DNA of 54,854 nt from Bdellovibrionales bacterium (GTDB taxonomy: Bacteria > Bdellovibrionota > Bdellovibrionia > Bdellovibrionales > JAMPXM01), in contig SYLX01000120.1 in assembly GCA_005808505.1 (NCBI GenBank), positions 1-54,854 of the forward strand. Reading direction: 5' to 3'. Position 1 is the stretch's first letter. Every line of letters begins with the position of its first letter. A program made the translations under genes and the position numbers. This document shows positions 16,812 through 25,448 of this stretch, one piece after another. The notes below the pieces were generated by a model. The model saw only the letters and a list, made by a program, of their open reading frames with translations, did no database searches and was not told where the DNA came from.

Positions 16812-17519
16812 ATGAGCCGAATTGAGGAGCGCTGGCTAGAGCCGCTTGAGTCGCACGCCGAAACGGCCGTGGAACGCTTCGTGGCGTCTACACGGCGACT
16901 CGCAAAAATATTAAATAATGACGGGATTCCGTCCATCCCGTTCACCGAACCGTCAGTACCCTTGTTTACGGCTCTTTCCGATATCGAAAAACGCCATGCT
17001 CTCTGGCGCATCAAATTCATGATCGAGCTTTGCGAGAAGGTTCAAGGCAAGGGAGACTACGTCAACCGCTCCGCGATTACGACGCAGGCTTTTCTTGAAC
17101 AATCGGGTTTTACCTCTTCACCAGATCTGATTGAGCAACTTGAAGAAGACGACAACGTTGACATCTTCAACAGCTCTCATCAGCTGATTTTTGCAAGCCT
17201 CCGGACATTTGGCTTAGTGAGCTTTACCTTAGAACAATTCTTTTCTCGCCCGTGGATGGATCTTCTAAGTCGCGACCATTACGGCGTGCACGAAAAACTT
17301 TATCAACTTACGCAAGACATCTTAGCCGGTAAGCACATCAATACGGTTTCGACCACTTTCGTGACCGATCACATTTGCCGCGAGTTGACCTCCCTCGAGA
17401 AGCGATCGTTCATCGTTTTTCCTAGATTCTTCGCTCCGGTCTTCGAAGGCGATCAGGTCGTTGGTTACCTTTGCACGAACAAAATTTTCCCTTACGACGA
17501 ACCTCAGCCAACTGAATAA
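16812..17519 (+). CDS. conserved-looking cytoplasmic protein, unknown function
   Basis: I chose ATG 16812 (235 residues); the frame is open back to 16659, but the earlier part reads like noncoding sequence. There is no signal peptide or membrane helix. The N-terminal ~110 residues are helical; the C-terminal ~120 residues alternate helix and strand and end in a strand pair (FFAPVFEGDQVVGYLCTNK) that resembles the last strands of a PAS or GAF sensor fold. I do not recognise it. The upstream AT-rich stretch CTATAAAATATAC may hold a promoter. Confidence 0.6.
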   Translation: MSRIEERWLEPLESHAETAVERFVASTRRLAKILNNDGIPSIPFTEPSVPLFTALSDIEKRHALWRIKFMIELCEKVQGKGDYVNRSAITTQAFLEQSGFTSSPDLIEQLEEDDNVDIFNSSHQLIFASLRTFGLVSFTLEQFFSRPWMDLLSRDHYGVHEKLYQLTQDILAGKHINTVSTTFVTDHICRELTSLEKRSFIVFPRFFAPVFEGDQVVGYLCTNKIFPYDEPQPTE

Positions 17520-17793
17520 ATAAATTTAGTTGATCCCTCCTAGCCAATCACCGCCTTGCGCGATGAGGTTTTCCCCTCAGAATATTTTATGATGCGCCTC
17601 AAGCATCGCTAATGGATTGCCGTTAAAGTCGAATATACGCTCGGGCATCTTGACGCCGGACCATCGTCGCTCGAACTCAAGTCTATTTCTTCAGCACGTT
17701 TCTAGGTAAAACGCTGTCTCTGCGCTAGCCTGATTTCCAACTAAATTCACAGCATCGCAACTCACTCAACGAAGTCACAACCATGGAGGGTTA

Positions 17794-18609
17794 ATGACGA
17801 CTGAGAAGATGACGCGCTCATGGCTGAGCCGCACCACACTCGTTCTGCTCCTTGCGGGCCTGGCCGCCTGCGCTCCACAATTTTCCGGGCGAGATGATAA
17901 TCCAACCTCCGAAAACGATGCGCCCGCAATCGACGTCGGCTTACAAGATGAAGAACTCGAAGAAGGATTCGACGCCGATAGCGAGGAGAATATCCGGCGC
18001 GCGGAACAAGAAATCGCCGAGCAGTTTGGCGACATCGAAGCGATAAGTATTGAAGGCGAAATGGCGGAGGCCCTCGCAACTTCGTACAGTCACCTTGATC
18101 CCATGAAGGTCATTCGCCCCGCACTGTTACAAAAAGCTCTCGCTTACTTCGATAAAAATAAATCCAAGTTCGCAAATAAGAGTTACATCACCGTGGTGGA
18201 CTTTCAGCGTAATTCCAGTTCGGCGCGCTTTCACGTCGTAAACATGACAAGTGGAGTTGTCCAAAGCTATTATGTCGCCCACGGAAAAGGATCCGACTCT
18301 AACAACGATGCCTACGCAGAGAAGTTCTCTAACGTGAGCGGTTCGGGTGCGAGCTCGATTGGTCCGGTGAAAGTTGCTGAAATCTACAGCGGCAAATACG
18401 GTCGCTCCGTACGCATCGATGGATTGGCTTCGACAAACTCCAACATGCGTCGTCGCGCCGTCGTGATTCACGGATCTAACTACGTGAAGAACTCCGCGGT
18501 TAAACAAGGGCGTAGCCTTGGTTGTTTCGCGCTACCTATGGCGCAAAAAGATGCCATCATCACAAAGATCAACGGTGGCTCACTGCTTTACGCTGATCAG
18601 GTAAAATAA
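17794..18609 (+). CDS. murein L,D-transpeptidase catalytic domain lipoprotein (YkuD_2 type)
   Basis: 271 residues behind a perfect GGAGGG. Lipobox LAAC gives Cys26, followed by an acidic linker (about 32-90). The catalytic part has AHGKGSDSN (His163), VVIHGSNYV (His226) and QGRSLGCFALP (Cys244), the arrangement of the YkuD_2 (PF13645) proteins related to L,D-transpeptidases. A Cys nucleophile and His are therefore present. A role in peptidoglycan cross-linking or in anchoring proteins to it is inferred from the family. A hairpin at 18632-18650 lies between it and the convergent next gene. Confidence 0.85.
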   Translation: MTTEKMTRSWLSRTTLVLLLAGLAACAPQFSGRDDNPTSENDAPAIDVGLQDEELEEGFDADSEENIRRAEQEIAEQFGDIEAISIEGEMAEALATSYSHLDPMKVIRPALLQKALAYFDKNKSKFANKSYITVVDFQRNSSSARFHVVNMTSGVVQSYYVAHGKGSDSNNDAYAEKFSNVSGSGASSIGPVKVAEIYSGKYGRSVRIDGLASTNSNMRRRAVVIHGSNYVKNSAVKQGRSLGCFALPMAQKDAIITKINGGSLLYADQVK

Positions 18610-18631
18610 GCTCATCGGTTCTGACGTTTCA

Positions 18632-18650
18632 GGGGAGCTTTCGGCTCCCC
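18632..18650. terminator. hairpin between convergent genes
   Basis: GGGGAGC (18632-18638) and GCTCCCC (18644-18650) form a 7-bp GC-rich stem with a 5-nt loop between stops at 18609 and 18656. There is no strong T-run on either side, so it is a possible bidirectional terminator rather than a classical one. Confidence 0.5.
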
Positions 18651-18655
18651 TCCTC

Positions 18656-19765
18656 TCAGGGCGCGGCTAAGAATGCTTCGCACGCGAGACGGCTTCTTCC
18701 CGGCCGAAGAAGATTCCCTACAGGCCTTAGTGAGCGCTTTAAATCTGCATACAAATCACTAAATCCGTCGCGGTTGAGTGGATACGCTTGCGCTACTCCG
18801 CTCATCACGGCAAACGGGCTCCAGCCAATCCCGATTCCCGCTGCACTTGAGAAGAACAAAATATTTTCGTTGTGACTGACGCCGAAGCCACCGAGCTTCA
18901 CAAAATTCACGTGCGGAGTTGTCTTGGCATTTTCGACTTCAATCCCCTGAGCTAAAAACACGCCCGCACCGGCCGACGCGAAAGGCGCGATAATTTTCGT
19001 GGCTTTACGGAAATCGATCACGGGCTCGATTCGGATCCGGTGCCAACCATTTTCATGAACTTGGGAAATCGCAATCCCCACTGATAGCGCGTACCAAAAG
19101 CCAGTTCTCTCAGGGAGCATTTTTAAGTAAGGGACGCGGCGAAGATGTTGCGAAAGCCAATCGGAGAATCCAACGCCGCCCGAAACTCCAAACCCAACAA
19201 CGGTTGCGTGCACGTTCGCTTGCATAATCAATTTCGCGTTAGCGAACATGGCCTCGTTTATCGCGGTGATCGTTCGCGCCACGACTTTCTCAGGAAGCCG
19301 GACAAGTTGGAGGCTTTTTTGGATACGCGCAAGCCAGAGCTGTTTGCGAGAAAGAAAACGTGAAAGTTCAACCGGGCTAAAATCTTTCAGATTTTCGAGC
19401 AGGGCTTCGTCTGGCGTTGAGAGCGGGACCTGGTCGACGCTCTCGCCCGATTTGTAGGCTGAGGAGTTTCGCGCCAACACGCGAAGTTGCTCGATCGTCG
19501 CATGGACGACCGGTGCATCAACGAGCTCGTTTGGGTCGTAGATTACATCGAGTCCTTCGGCATGGGTTGTACCTTCGCTAGGCGCGCCAGTGTTCAAACT
19601 GGAGTCGCCAGCGATCAGAATTGCCGTGACCCTCGAGTCTCCTTGGCCGTACCCGAGCTCACTGCCCGGCAATGCCAAGGCCCGCGGAGCCGCAGCCATC
19701 CCGATCGCAGCTGCGACGAGGAAGGTAAACATTTGGCTAAGGATAAACGACTGGAAACGTGCCAT
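18656..19765 (-). CDS. secreted protein of unknown function
   Basis: I chose ATG 19765 (369 residues), as it opens into a signal peptide ending near ALAL (about 32); the frame runs on to 19822. Middle part helical (about 110-200); the last ~180 residues contain Gly-rich stretches (VVGFGVSGGVGFSDWL, ASAGAGVFLAQG, SAAGIGIGWSPFAV) alternating with polar turns, as in membrane-inserted or beta-barrel-like envelope proteins. No family recognised and no neighbour suggests a role. Confidence 0.65.
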   Translation of the reverse strand: MARFQSFILSQMFTFLVAAAIGMAAAPRALALPGSELGYGQGDSRVTAILIAGDSSLNTGAPSEGTTHAEGLDVIYDPNELVDAPVVHATIEQLRVLARNSSAYKSGESVDQVPLSTPDEALLENLKDFSPVELSRFLSRKQLWLARIQKSLQLVRLPEKVVARTITAINEAMFANAKLIMQANVHATVVGFGVSGGVGFSDWLSQHLRRVPYLKMLPERTGFWYALSVGIAISQVHENGWHRIRIEPVIDFRKATKIIAPFASAGAGVFLAQGIEVENAKTTPHVNFVKLGGFGVSHNENILFFSSAAGIGIGWSPFAVMSGVAQAYPLNRDGFSDLYADLKRSLRPVGNLLRPGRSRLACEAFLAAP

Positions 19766-19929
19766 GCCAAAGAAGACATGAGCAACCTCTATGCCGCCGC
19801 CCGTGGCAGGATGAACGCCCAATAGTGACGACTACACGCTTTAAAAACTCCACCTACGGTGGCTGGGGTTTTGACAGAGTGACACCCCTGGGAACTGGCT
19901 CGCGAGACTCGATACGGAGCGCGCCATCT

Positions 19930-20400
19930 TCAGCGCTTTGAAGGTGGGCCCTTCACAACGATCGACAGGTCAGTGACGTCGTAGCCATCCACCTGGAATT
20001 TCTCTTCTCCACGGTAGCTCGAAGACATGACTTTAACTCGGTATTCACCTGGCTTGATTTTTCCGCTGAGGCTGAAGACGCCTGAGGCGTTAGTCTTTCC
20101 TTCGCGCATCACTAAATTCTCGGAAGAGATCAGCATGACTTTTACATCCTTAACAGGAATGTCGGCGATACCCTCGCCGGTGAGAACTCGCCCACTAATG
20201 GTGACCGTCTCTTTGCGAACGGGAGCCGGAACTTCCTTCTTCGAAGTGGAGTCAGCTGGCTGACTCGACGCCGACGGTGCTGGCGCTGGCGAGGGCGCAG
20301 CTGCCGTCGTTGAATTCTCTTTGGGAGTTGAAGAACAAGCGATCAACCCAACGAAAGCAAAAGAACCGACGACGAACGATACGAAACGTTGCAATTCCAC
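19930..20400 (-). CDS. lipoprotein with carboxypeptidase-regulatory-like beta-sandwich
   Basis: I chose GTG 20400, 6 nt after GAGGGAGG; an upstream start at 20454 lacks one. Of 156 residues, the signal peptide ends in the lipobox LIACSS; an Ala/Pro/Ser linker follows; residues about 68-150 read VTISGRVLTGEGIADIPVKDV ... TNASGVFSLSGKIKPGEYRVKV, the typical pattern of CarboxypepD_reg-like domains (PF13620). These are structural or adhesive beta-sandwiches on surface proteins, not enzymes. Confidence 0.8.
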   Translation of the reverse strand: MELQRFVSFVVGSFAFVGLIACSSTPKENSTTAAAPSPAPAPSASSQPADSTSKKEVPAPVRKETVTISGRVLTGEGIADIPVKDVKVMLISSENLVMREGKTNASGVFSLSGKIKPGEYRVKVMSSSYRGEEKFQVDGYDVTDLSIVVKGPPSKR

Positions 20401-20495
20401 GGTGAGCCTCCCTCGTGACGTATCAATTTTCGATCGAAAACGAAGTGTCAGCAAGAGACGGACAACTCAAGCCAGACGTTAGCCCATATCTCCAC

Positions 20496-21500
20496 TCACT
20501 TCTTAACGAGAGCGTGACCTTTCTCGAGATCAGTCTGGATGTCGACACCGAGTTCATCCAGATCAAGAAGGTGCGTTACGAACGTATTGACCTGGAGCAC
20601 CACGTGGTCGTTTCGCTTGTCCACAGCTTCCGCGCGTTCATCAAGGCAAGTATTTTTGATCCAGTTCCAAAGAGCCGTGAAGCGCTGGTTAAGTTCCGTG
20701 TATTTCGCCATAGGAAATACGACCCTCGACACTTGCCAATGAATCCGACGAGCTTTCGTTTCGGCAAGAGGACGCAAACTCTCGATCGATGCCAAGACCT
20801 GAGCTCGCGTCATGCCAGATGTTGCGACATTTGGCTGCTCAAGAGTGAATTCCGGCCAATCTCCCTTGATGAAACCAAGCTCGCGTAGCGTTTCGAGTTT
20901 TTCATCTAAGACTTCTGGATCTTTCAACGCGGGATTTAAATACAGGAAGCGCGCGACGTCGTCTGGAGTCGCTTTTCCGCCGCACCAATGCAGGAACATG
21001 TGAAGCGCGCCCAGATTGAAATCAGCCATGTGCTCAGGCGAGAAATAAGTTACGCCCCCTGGTTGATGTTGCCGGCGCTCCGGAGACATGAGCTGATCTT
21101 CGGACGGCTGAGGAAAATTCGTTCCTTCCTTCGCGATGAAGTTATCAACGTAGGCTTGAACCTCTGGGCTTTCGACATCTCTGAGCGCAAACATGATGAG
21201 GCGCTCGGTTTCGATGCCCGTCATCTTAAAATATCGAGCTAGTTCGACCGCGCGGGCGATCGAAAGGCCGCGGCGCCCGGCCATTAAATCTCCGAGAAGC
21301 GACAGGGGCCAGCCGATCTCGCGGGCGAATTTTCGGTGCGAGAAATTGCCTTGATTGATCCGTACGAGTTCGCTGAGGAAGGCGCGGGTGTGGGTGTGGT
21401 TGCGTACGTTCGGGGTTCTCAGCCCAAACTGGCCTACTTGAGTGTTGATGACTTCTTGAGATTGCGAAGCGAGGTCTTCCTGAAAATCTGAAAATCCCAA
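20496..21500 (-). CDS. TIGR02147 family regulator whose N-terminus is encoded by a repeat copy
   Basis: 334 residues if started at TTG 21500, which lies inside repeat copy 5 and has GGGAG 7 nt upstream, also inside the repeat. The family core starts near HTRAFLSELVRINQG, with a helix-turn-helix-like segment (SHRKFAREIGWPLSLLGDLMAGRRGLS) and a long C-terminal domain with paired strands. No later ATG/GTG/TTG precedes the core, so the first ~25 residues must come from the repeat unless a CTG is used. TIGR02147 proteins are multi-copy in Bdellovibrio and Fibrobacter; their role is thought to be regulatory but is not settled. Confidence 0.8.
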   Translation of the reverse strand: MGFSDFQEDLASQSQEVINTQVGQFGLRTPNVRNHTHTRAFLSELVRINQGNFSHRKFAREIGWPLSLLGDLMAGRRGLSIARAVELARYFKMTGIETERLIMFALRDVESPEVQAYVDNFIAKEGTNFPQPSEDQLMSPERRQHQPGGVTYFSPEHMADFNLGALHMFLHWCGGKATPDDVARFLYLNPALKDPEVLDEKLETLRELGFIKGDWPEFTLEQPNVATSGMTRAQVLASIESLRPLAETKARRIHWQVSRVVFPMAKYTELNQRFTALWNWIKNTCLDERAEAVDKRNDHVVLQVNTFVTHLLDLDELGVDIQTDLEKGHALVKK

Positions 21501-21562
21501 TTTTTCACTCCCTTGACGCTACGTCCTTCGCGTCTCTCGTACCCAGCCAAGTGGGCCAGTTT
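21426..21562. repeat. 137-bp inverted-arm repeat, copy 5
   Basis: Arms at 21426-21449 (left arm carries the variant GTGTTGAT) and 21539-21562. On the minus strand it seems to supply the ribosome site, TTG start and first codons of the TIGR02147 gene. Core CCTGAAAATCTGAAAATCCC; internal hairpin GACGC...GCGTC. Confidence 0.88.
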
Positions 21563-21693
21563 TGACGGTAAACATCGCAAACCCAACAGGTCAAGCAGGC
21601 ACACGTGTCCTCACATCGAGGACAGTCGACCGCCCGGAAAAATCGTTTAATGTTTTTTAATATCAGATTCGCGATTGAGGAAAAGGGAGCAGT

Positions 21694-22278
21694 CTACGCG
21701 CTTCCGTCGCGGCGAGAGCGCATGAGCCGACTGAAACTTTCGGGAGTTATGCCCAAGAACGATGCCAGATCCTTCTTCGGAATGGACTCTAGGACGGAGG
21801 CATATTCCGTTGCGACCTTATCGTAATTTTCTGCAGCATTCATCGTGAGAAGGTCCGTTTCACGCTGCGATAACTTTAAAACGAAGTACTGAAGGACCTC
21901 CAGATCAACCCTCAACCAAAGGGGCGAGCGCGCGTAGAGGATGCCCGATAACTGCGCCGGGCGTGCGAGCACCTCGCAATCCTCGAGCGCTTCAATCCAG
22001 ATGCTCGCGGGAGTTTGTTTAAGGAAGCCGTGATAGTCGATCGCAATCTCACCCGCTTGACTAAAGCTTTTTACGACACTGTTGCCTTCATCATTGAAGA
22101 GGTATGATTTCAACAATCCGCTCTGCACGAGAAAAAACCGGTTCGCATCATCGCCTGGCTTCATCAGGAACTCCCCCGACTTCAATCGCACGGGCTGCAG
22201 CTGCGAAAACAAAAACTCGACTTCTCCTGCTGGTAGAAGCGCGAGTGTCTGAAGCTGCGGGAACTTTGGCTTCTTCAC
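21694..22278 (-). CDS. Crp/Fnr-type transcriptional regulator
   Basis: I chose GTG 22278 (194 residues), with GGGAGGA 6 nt upstream; the site touches the end of repeat copy 6. Residues ~15-125 form a cyclic-nucleotide-binding-like jelly roll (KSGEFLMKPGDDANRFFLVQSG ...). The phosphate-binding cassette normally reads GE..(7-10)..RxAT; here AGEIAIDYHGF is followed by PASIWIEAL with no Arg, so cAMP binding is doubtful. The C-terminal helix-turn-helix is IPKKDLASFLGITPESFSRLMRSRR. It may sense another signal or act as a constitutive DNA binder. Confidence 0.82.
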   Translation of the reverse strand: MKKPKFPQLQTLALLPAGEVEFLFSQLQPVRLKSGEFLMKPGDDANRFFLVQSGLLKSYLFNDEGNSVVKSFSQAGEIAIDYHGFLKQTPASIWIEALEDCEVLARPAQLSGILYARSPLWLRVDLEVLQYFVLKLSQRETDLLTMNAAENYDKVATEYASVLESIPKKDLASFLGITPESFSRLMRSRRDGSA

Positions 22279-22291
22279 AGTTAATCCTCCC

Positions 22292-22428
22292 AAACTGGCG
22301 CACTTGCGTGGGTACGGAACAGCGAAGCTACCATAGGATCAACAATCGAAATAATCAGGATCTGAGTTCTTCGAAATCATTTCCCTAGGTATTCTTGCGG
22401 AACCGTACCCAGCTAAGTAGGCCAGTTT
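22292..22428. repeat. 137-bp inverted-arm repeat, copy 6
   Basis: Arms at 22292-22315 and 22405-22428. One end abuts the GGGAGGA ribosome site of the Crp-like gene; the other overlaps the TAA stop of the lipoprotein gene at 22427 (TAAACTGG on the minus strand). Both genes are on the same strand, so the copy lies between consecutive genes. Confidence 0.9.
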
Positions 22429-23044
22429 ACGGGCATCCCTTGCCGGTCGCCACCACGCACGCCACCTGCTTTTGTAAGTTAGCTCGGAATCCTGAGCTCA
22501 CTTTATCGAACACGGCTTCGCAATTCGTATCGGTCGTTCCGGGTACGGCCATTTTCGCCCAAGCACAACGATCGAACTGATCGTTTTGAAGCTCGATCTT
22601 GCCATCGACAATTTTCAATTCCGAGACCACACGATTTGTAACTTTGAACTTTTCGGGCTGAGGAAGCCCGGGTACCGGAGAGTCGTAAACAGCCACCCAC
22701 GCCACGCGCGCGGTGTCCGCATCAACGAGTACAGGCTCGTCGAACTTAAGATCAATTTTTGCCGTGCCTCCGCGCAAGATCATTTGCCACATGACCGCCG
22801 CCTCAACTGAATTTAGAACGCCAAACATGGGATCTGAAAACACGGGTTTAGAAGTTTGAACATAGTGCGCAGCCATCTCGGATGGCTTGATGTTTTGAAA
22901 GGAAGTGAAAAAAGAGCGGGCCAACTCCAAATTTTGAGTGGCTTCTTGGGAGGCAGGAGTTCGGGATAAACTTTTAGCACCTACGCTTGAACATCCGATA
23001 ATAAATGCAGGAAGGAGAAAGCTCAGGAAGACGTAATTATGCAT
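22427..23044 (-). CDS. lipoprotein with SnoaL/NTF2-like domain
   Basis: 205 residues. A signal peptide ends in the lipobox FIIGCSS (Cys18). From about residue 40 the pattern ARSFFTSFQ...AAHYVQTSKPVFSDPMFG...AAVMWQMIL, followed by four strands, matches the SnoaL/NTF2 cone fold. A C-terminal extension has three Cys (DRCAW, TNCEA, VACVV) plus GKGCP. These folds bind small ligands or act as scaffolds; no catalytic residues can be assigned. The TAA stop is shared with the edge of repeat copy 6. Confidence 0.68.
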   Translation of the reverse strand: MHNYVFLSFLLPAFIIGCSSVGAKSLSRTPASQEATQNLELARSFFTSFQNIKPSEMAAHYVQTSKPVFSDPMFGVLNSVEAAVMWQMILRGGTAKIDLKFDEPVLVDADTARVAWVAVYDSPVPGLPQPEKFKVTNRVVSELKIVDGKIELQNDQFDRCAWAKMAVPGTTDTNCEAVFDKVSSGFRANLQKQVACVVATGKGCP

Positions 23045-23189
23045 TCACAGCTCCGTATCGCAAAGTGGGTTTAGTTAGCACGTCAAGCCTAACAAACCGA
23101 GGCGGTCGACCAAATAACAAATGTTAAGTCGTCTGGACGGAACCTTCTCATCTCTGCTTACTCGGAAGCTGTCGACCGATGAATGTCCG

Positions 23190-24077
23190 TTATGCACTTC
23201 CCGCCGCGATCTTCTTGTTGTGGTATTCGGCGTAGATCATCATATGGTCGGCGAGGCGATCAGGCACTTTGGTCGTATTCCAAGATCGGCGAAAAAGTCG
23301 GCTCACATTGGCGCGAAACATCGCGGCTGTGTGATTGAACGAGAAAAGTGGATCAAAGCCAATTTTTTTCAGCTCTCCTTGCCCAACGATGCACGCTCGC
23401 CGCGAGCGGAAGCGCACATGATTAGCGTAAGGGAACTTCTCTTTGAGGCCTTTGGGATAATGCGGATTTTCATCCGACTTGAAAATGGCGAATGGAGATA
23501 CGCGAGACTGGATCCGTTTGAAAAGTCTTGCACGAGCGGCGGGCCGCTCATCTTTCCTTGGACCATACTTCTTTCGCGCCGGGGCCGCGAGGACGCCTTT
23601 CGGCGGCATCCTTGCGACCTCCAGATCGATGATCATCCGGGTCTTAGACTCAACTGCCAGTAGAATGGAGAGTGGCTTACACTTCGTATGTTCAAACGAC
23701 TCCATATCGTCAAATTCAACGATTTCTATTAGCGGCGAGGCCACAGCTTGATCTTGCACTCCGACTCGTGCTCGGATTGCGAGAAATTTCGCTTTCCGCG
23801 CAACCGTTGTCCGGCTTAAGCGATACATCTCCGCTATTCGCCTCTGAGTGAGGCCCGAGGCGAGGAGTTTTCGAATACTCTCGTTGAGGTGCCGCTTTTT
23901 TTGTCTATAGCAATCACTCCGTAACGCGTGCGAAAAGCTCTTGCCGCAAACCTTACAGCGGAACCGCTGGATTAGACGACAATCCGACTTTCGCTTGAAA
24001 GTTCCAATCCGAAGGATCGTTCGTTTATCGGATACAGAAGCTGAAGGAGGATGATGGAATGGGCATTGAGGAAGCAT
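23190..24077 (-). CDS. IS1-like transposase relative (zinc ribbon, HTH, DDE-type core)
   Basis: I chose ATG 24077 (295 residues, MLPQCPFHH); an in-frame TTG at 24113 lies inside repeat copy 7. The N-terminal zinc-ribbon resembles InsA (QCPFHH ... RFRCKVCGKSFS), then a helix-turn-helix (LTQRRIAEMYRLSRTTVARK). The DDE-like core has EFDDMESFEHTK (first Asp), FKSDENPHYP (second Asp) and FNHTAAMFRANVSRLFRRS, where IS1 InsB has ERNN; a Glu is missing there. The end HMMIYAEYHNKK fits the IS1 group. No inverted ends or target duplication were seen around it, so it may be a remnant or a domesticated single copy. Confidence 0.7.
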   Translation of the reverse strand: MLPQCPFHHPPSASVSDKRTILRIGTFKRKSDCRLIQRFRCKVCGKSFSHALRSDCYRQKKRHLNESIRKLLASGLTQRRIAEMYRLSRTTVARKAKFLAIRARVGVQDQAVASPLIEIVEFDDMESFEHTKCKPLSILLAVESKTRMIIDLEVARMPPKGVLAAPARKKYGPRKDERPAARARLFKRIQSRVSPFAIFKSDENPHYPKGLKEKFPYANHVRFRSRRACIVGQGELKKIGFDPLFSFNHTAAMFRANVSRLFRRSWNTTKVPDRLADHMMIYAEYHNKKIAAGSA

Positions 24078-24111
24078 GGGTTGGGGTGAGAGCAATCCCT
24101 TGGCCAACCGC

Positions 24112-24248
24112 AAACTGGCCCACTAAGCTGTTGATCTACTCTCGCTATCGCCTCGGACTTTCGTTTCTAAAAGAAAAAGTCCGGTTTTTTTGTATCTCAC
24201 TCCCCTCGCTTGGAACGGTTACTTCTACCCACGTAAGTAAACCAGTTT
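24112..24248. repeat. 137-bp inverted-arm repeat, copy 7
   Basis: Arms at 24112-24135 (variant GCTGTTGAT) and 24225-24248 (variant GTAAACCAG), followed by a G-run. It separates the divergent transposase-like and LysR genes and contains a terminator-like hairpin at 24154-24191. Confidence 0.88.
24154..24191 (+). terminator. terminator-like hairpin inside repeat copy 7
   Basis: CGGACTTT (24154-24161) pairs with AAAGTCCG (24176-24183), with an inner TTTCT/AGAAA pairing, then G and seven T (24185-24191). It points at the start of the LysR gene with no gene upstream on that strand, so it is a property of the repeat rather than the end of a transcript. Confidence 0.65.
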
Positions 24249-24333
24249 GGGGGGAGAAGCGAAAACATCTAAAAACCTCAAAGCGTTTCTGATATCTATT
24301 TCTCTACCGAAACAGCTTTTTGCGAGGTCTCGC

Positions 24334-25221
24334 GTGGAACTGAATCATCTCCGATATTTTTACGAAGTGGCGAAGGCCGGAAGCTTTACAGAAGCTGCCC
24401 GAAAACTCCGCATCAGTCAGTCGGCACTTAGCAAAGCTGTCGCCTTGCTCGAGGACGCAGAAGGCACCAAACTTTTTGAGCGTTCGAAAAAAGGCGTTCA
24501 ACTCACTTCGGTGGGGCAAGAAGTTTTTCGTATGAGTGGCGACGTCTTTCGTACCGTGACCGAAATCGAAAACACTTGCCGCGGCGCCAAGGAGACCTGC
24601 GAAGGACTTTTGCGATTCGGCGCGTCTGATCATGTGACGAACTATCTGCTGACGGAACGAATTCTCAAGATGCGTCGAGATCACCCACAGGTGATTCCGA
24701 GCGTGTTCTCCGGAACCCCAAACGACATTATCGAGCAGATCCTCCGCGACAACCTCGAATTCGGTCTGTTCATTACAAAAATCAACGTTGCCGGAATCCA
24801 CTATGAGTCTATCGCTCCTATCGATATGGCCGTCGTTTGCCATCCGGATCTCGTGCGCGACGCAAAGTCATCTGCTGGGTATCTGCGCACAGCGCTGAAG
24901 ATATCCGGGTACATCGGCTCAATCAAATCTCAGTACCAGCGTTATCCATCACAGGAGTTCATTGACCTTCTGGAAGACACGGCAGGCACGATATTCGAGT
25001 CGAGCAGTCAAGAAACGCAAAAGCGACTTTGTTTAGCCGGCGGCGGCGTGGCCTTTTTAGCCCGTTTCATGGTGGAACGCGAAATCAAAGACGGAGAACT
25101 CATCGAAATCAAGATGGCTAAACCGCTCACATCTAAGCTTTTGCTGGCGAAGAAAAAGAGCGCATCACTTTCGCTGAATGCGCGAACGTTTTTGGAGTCG
25201 TTGCCTTCTGTGGTCCGCTAG
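24334..25221 (+). CDS. LysR family transcriptional regulator
   Basis: I chose GTG 24334 (295 residues), 6 nt after GAGG and at the canonical family start VELNHLRYFYEVAKAGSFTEAA. The winged helix covers residues 1-60 (RISQSALSKAVALLE), followed by two alpha/beta subdomains that bind a co-inducer. The divergent gene, often the LysR target, is the transposase-like ORF across repeat copy 7, an unusual partner. Its TAG shares its last base with the left arm of repeat copy 8. Confidence 0.92.
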   Translation: MELNHLRYFYEVAKAGSFTEAARKLRISQSALSKAVALLEDAEGTKLFERSKKGVQLTSVGQEVFRMSGDVFRTVTEIENTCRGAKETCEGLLRFGASDHVTNYLLTERILKMRRDHPQVIPSVFSGTPNDIIEQILRDNLEFGLFITKINVAGIHYESIAPIDMAVVCHPDLVRDAKSSAGYLRTALKISGYIGSIKSQYQRYPSQEFIDLLEDTAGTIFESSSQETQKRLCLAGGGVAFLARFMVEREIKDGELIEIKMAKPLTSKLLLAKKKSASLSLNARTFLESLPSVVR

Positions 25222-25357
25222 AACTGGCCCACTTGCGTGGGTAAGGAAGGTTCATTCCTCCTCCGCCCGTGCTCAATTAAAATGCCTTTTCTTTAAAAAT
25301 AAGACGAAAACCTCTAGCTAAAACGTGCTTGGCGTACCCAGCGTAGTATGCCAGTTT
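25221..25357. repeat. 137-bp inverted-arm repeat, copy 8
   Basis: Arms at 25221-25244 (first base G, being the end of the TAG stop) and 25334-25357, followed by a G-run. It lies between the LysR gene and the ethylene-receptor-like kinase on the same strand. Confidence 0.9.
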
Positions 25358-25448
25358 CGGGGGGATAGGAATTCATCCAAAGCGAGGCAGCTTGGAGCAT
25401 CATCACCCAGCACCAACAATTATCCAGAGCACCATTGCCAGTGGCTCG

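Noticed and set aside
17523..17747. 10-bp inverted pair AATTTAGTTG / CAACTAAATT 205 bp apart
   Set aside because: Short, AT-rich and distant; likely by chance.
21694..22278. Crp-like regulator as receptor for cAMP made by the CyaA-like protein
   Set aside because: The phosphate-binding Arg is missing, the genes are 14 kb apart, and the cyclase is exported.
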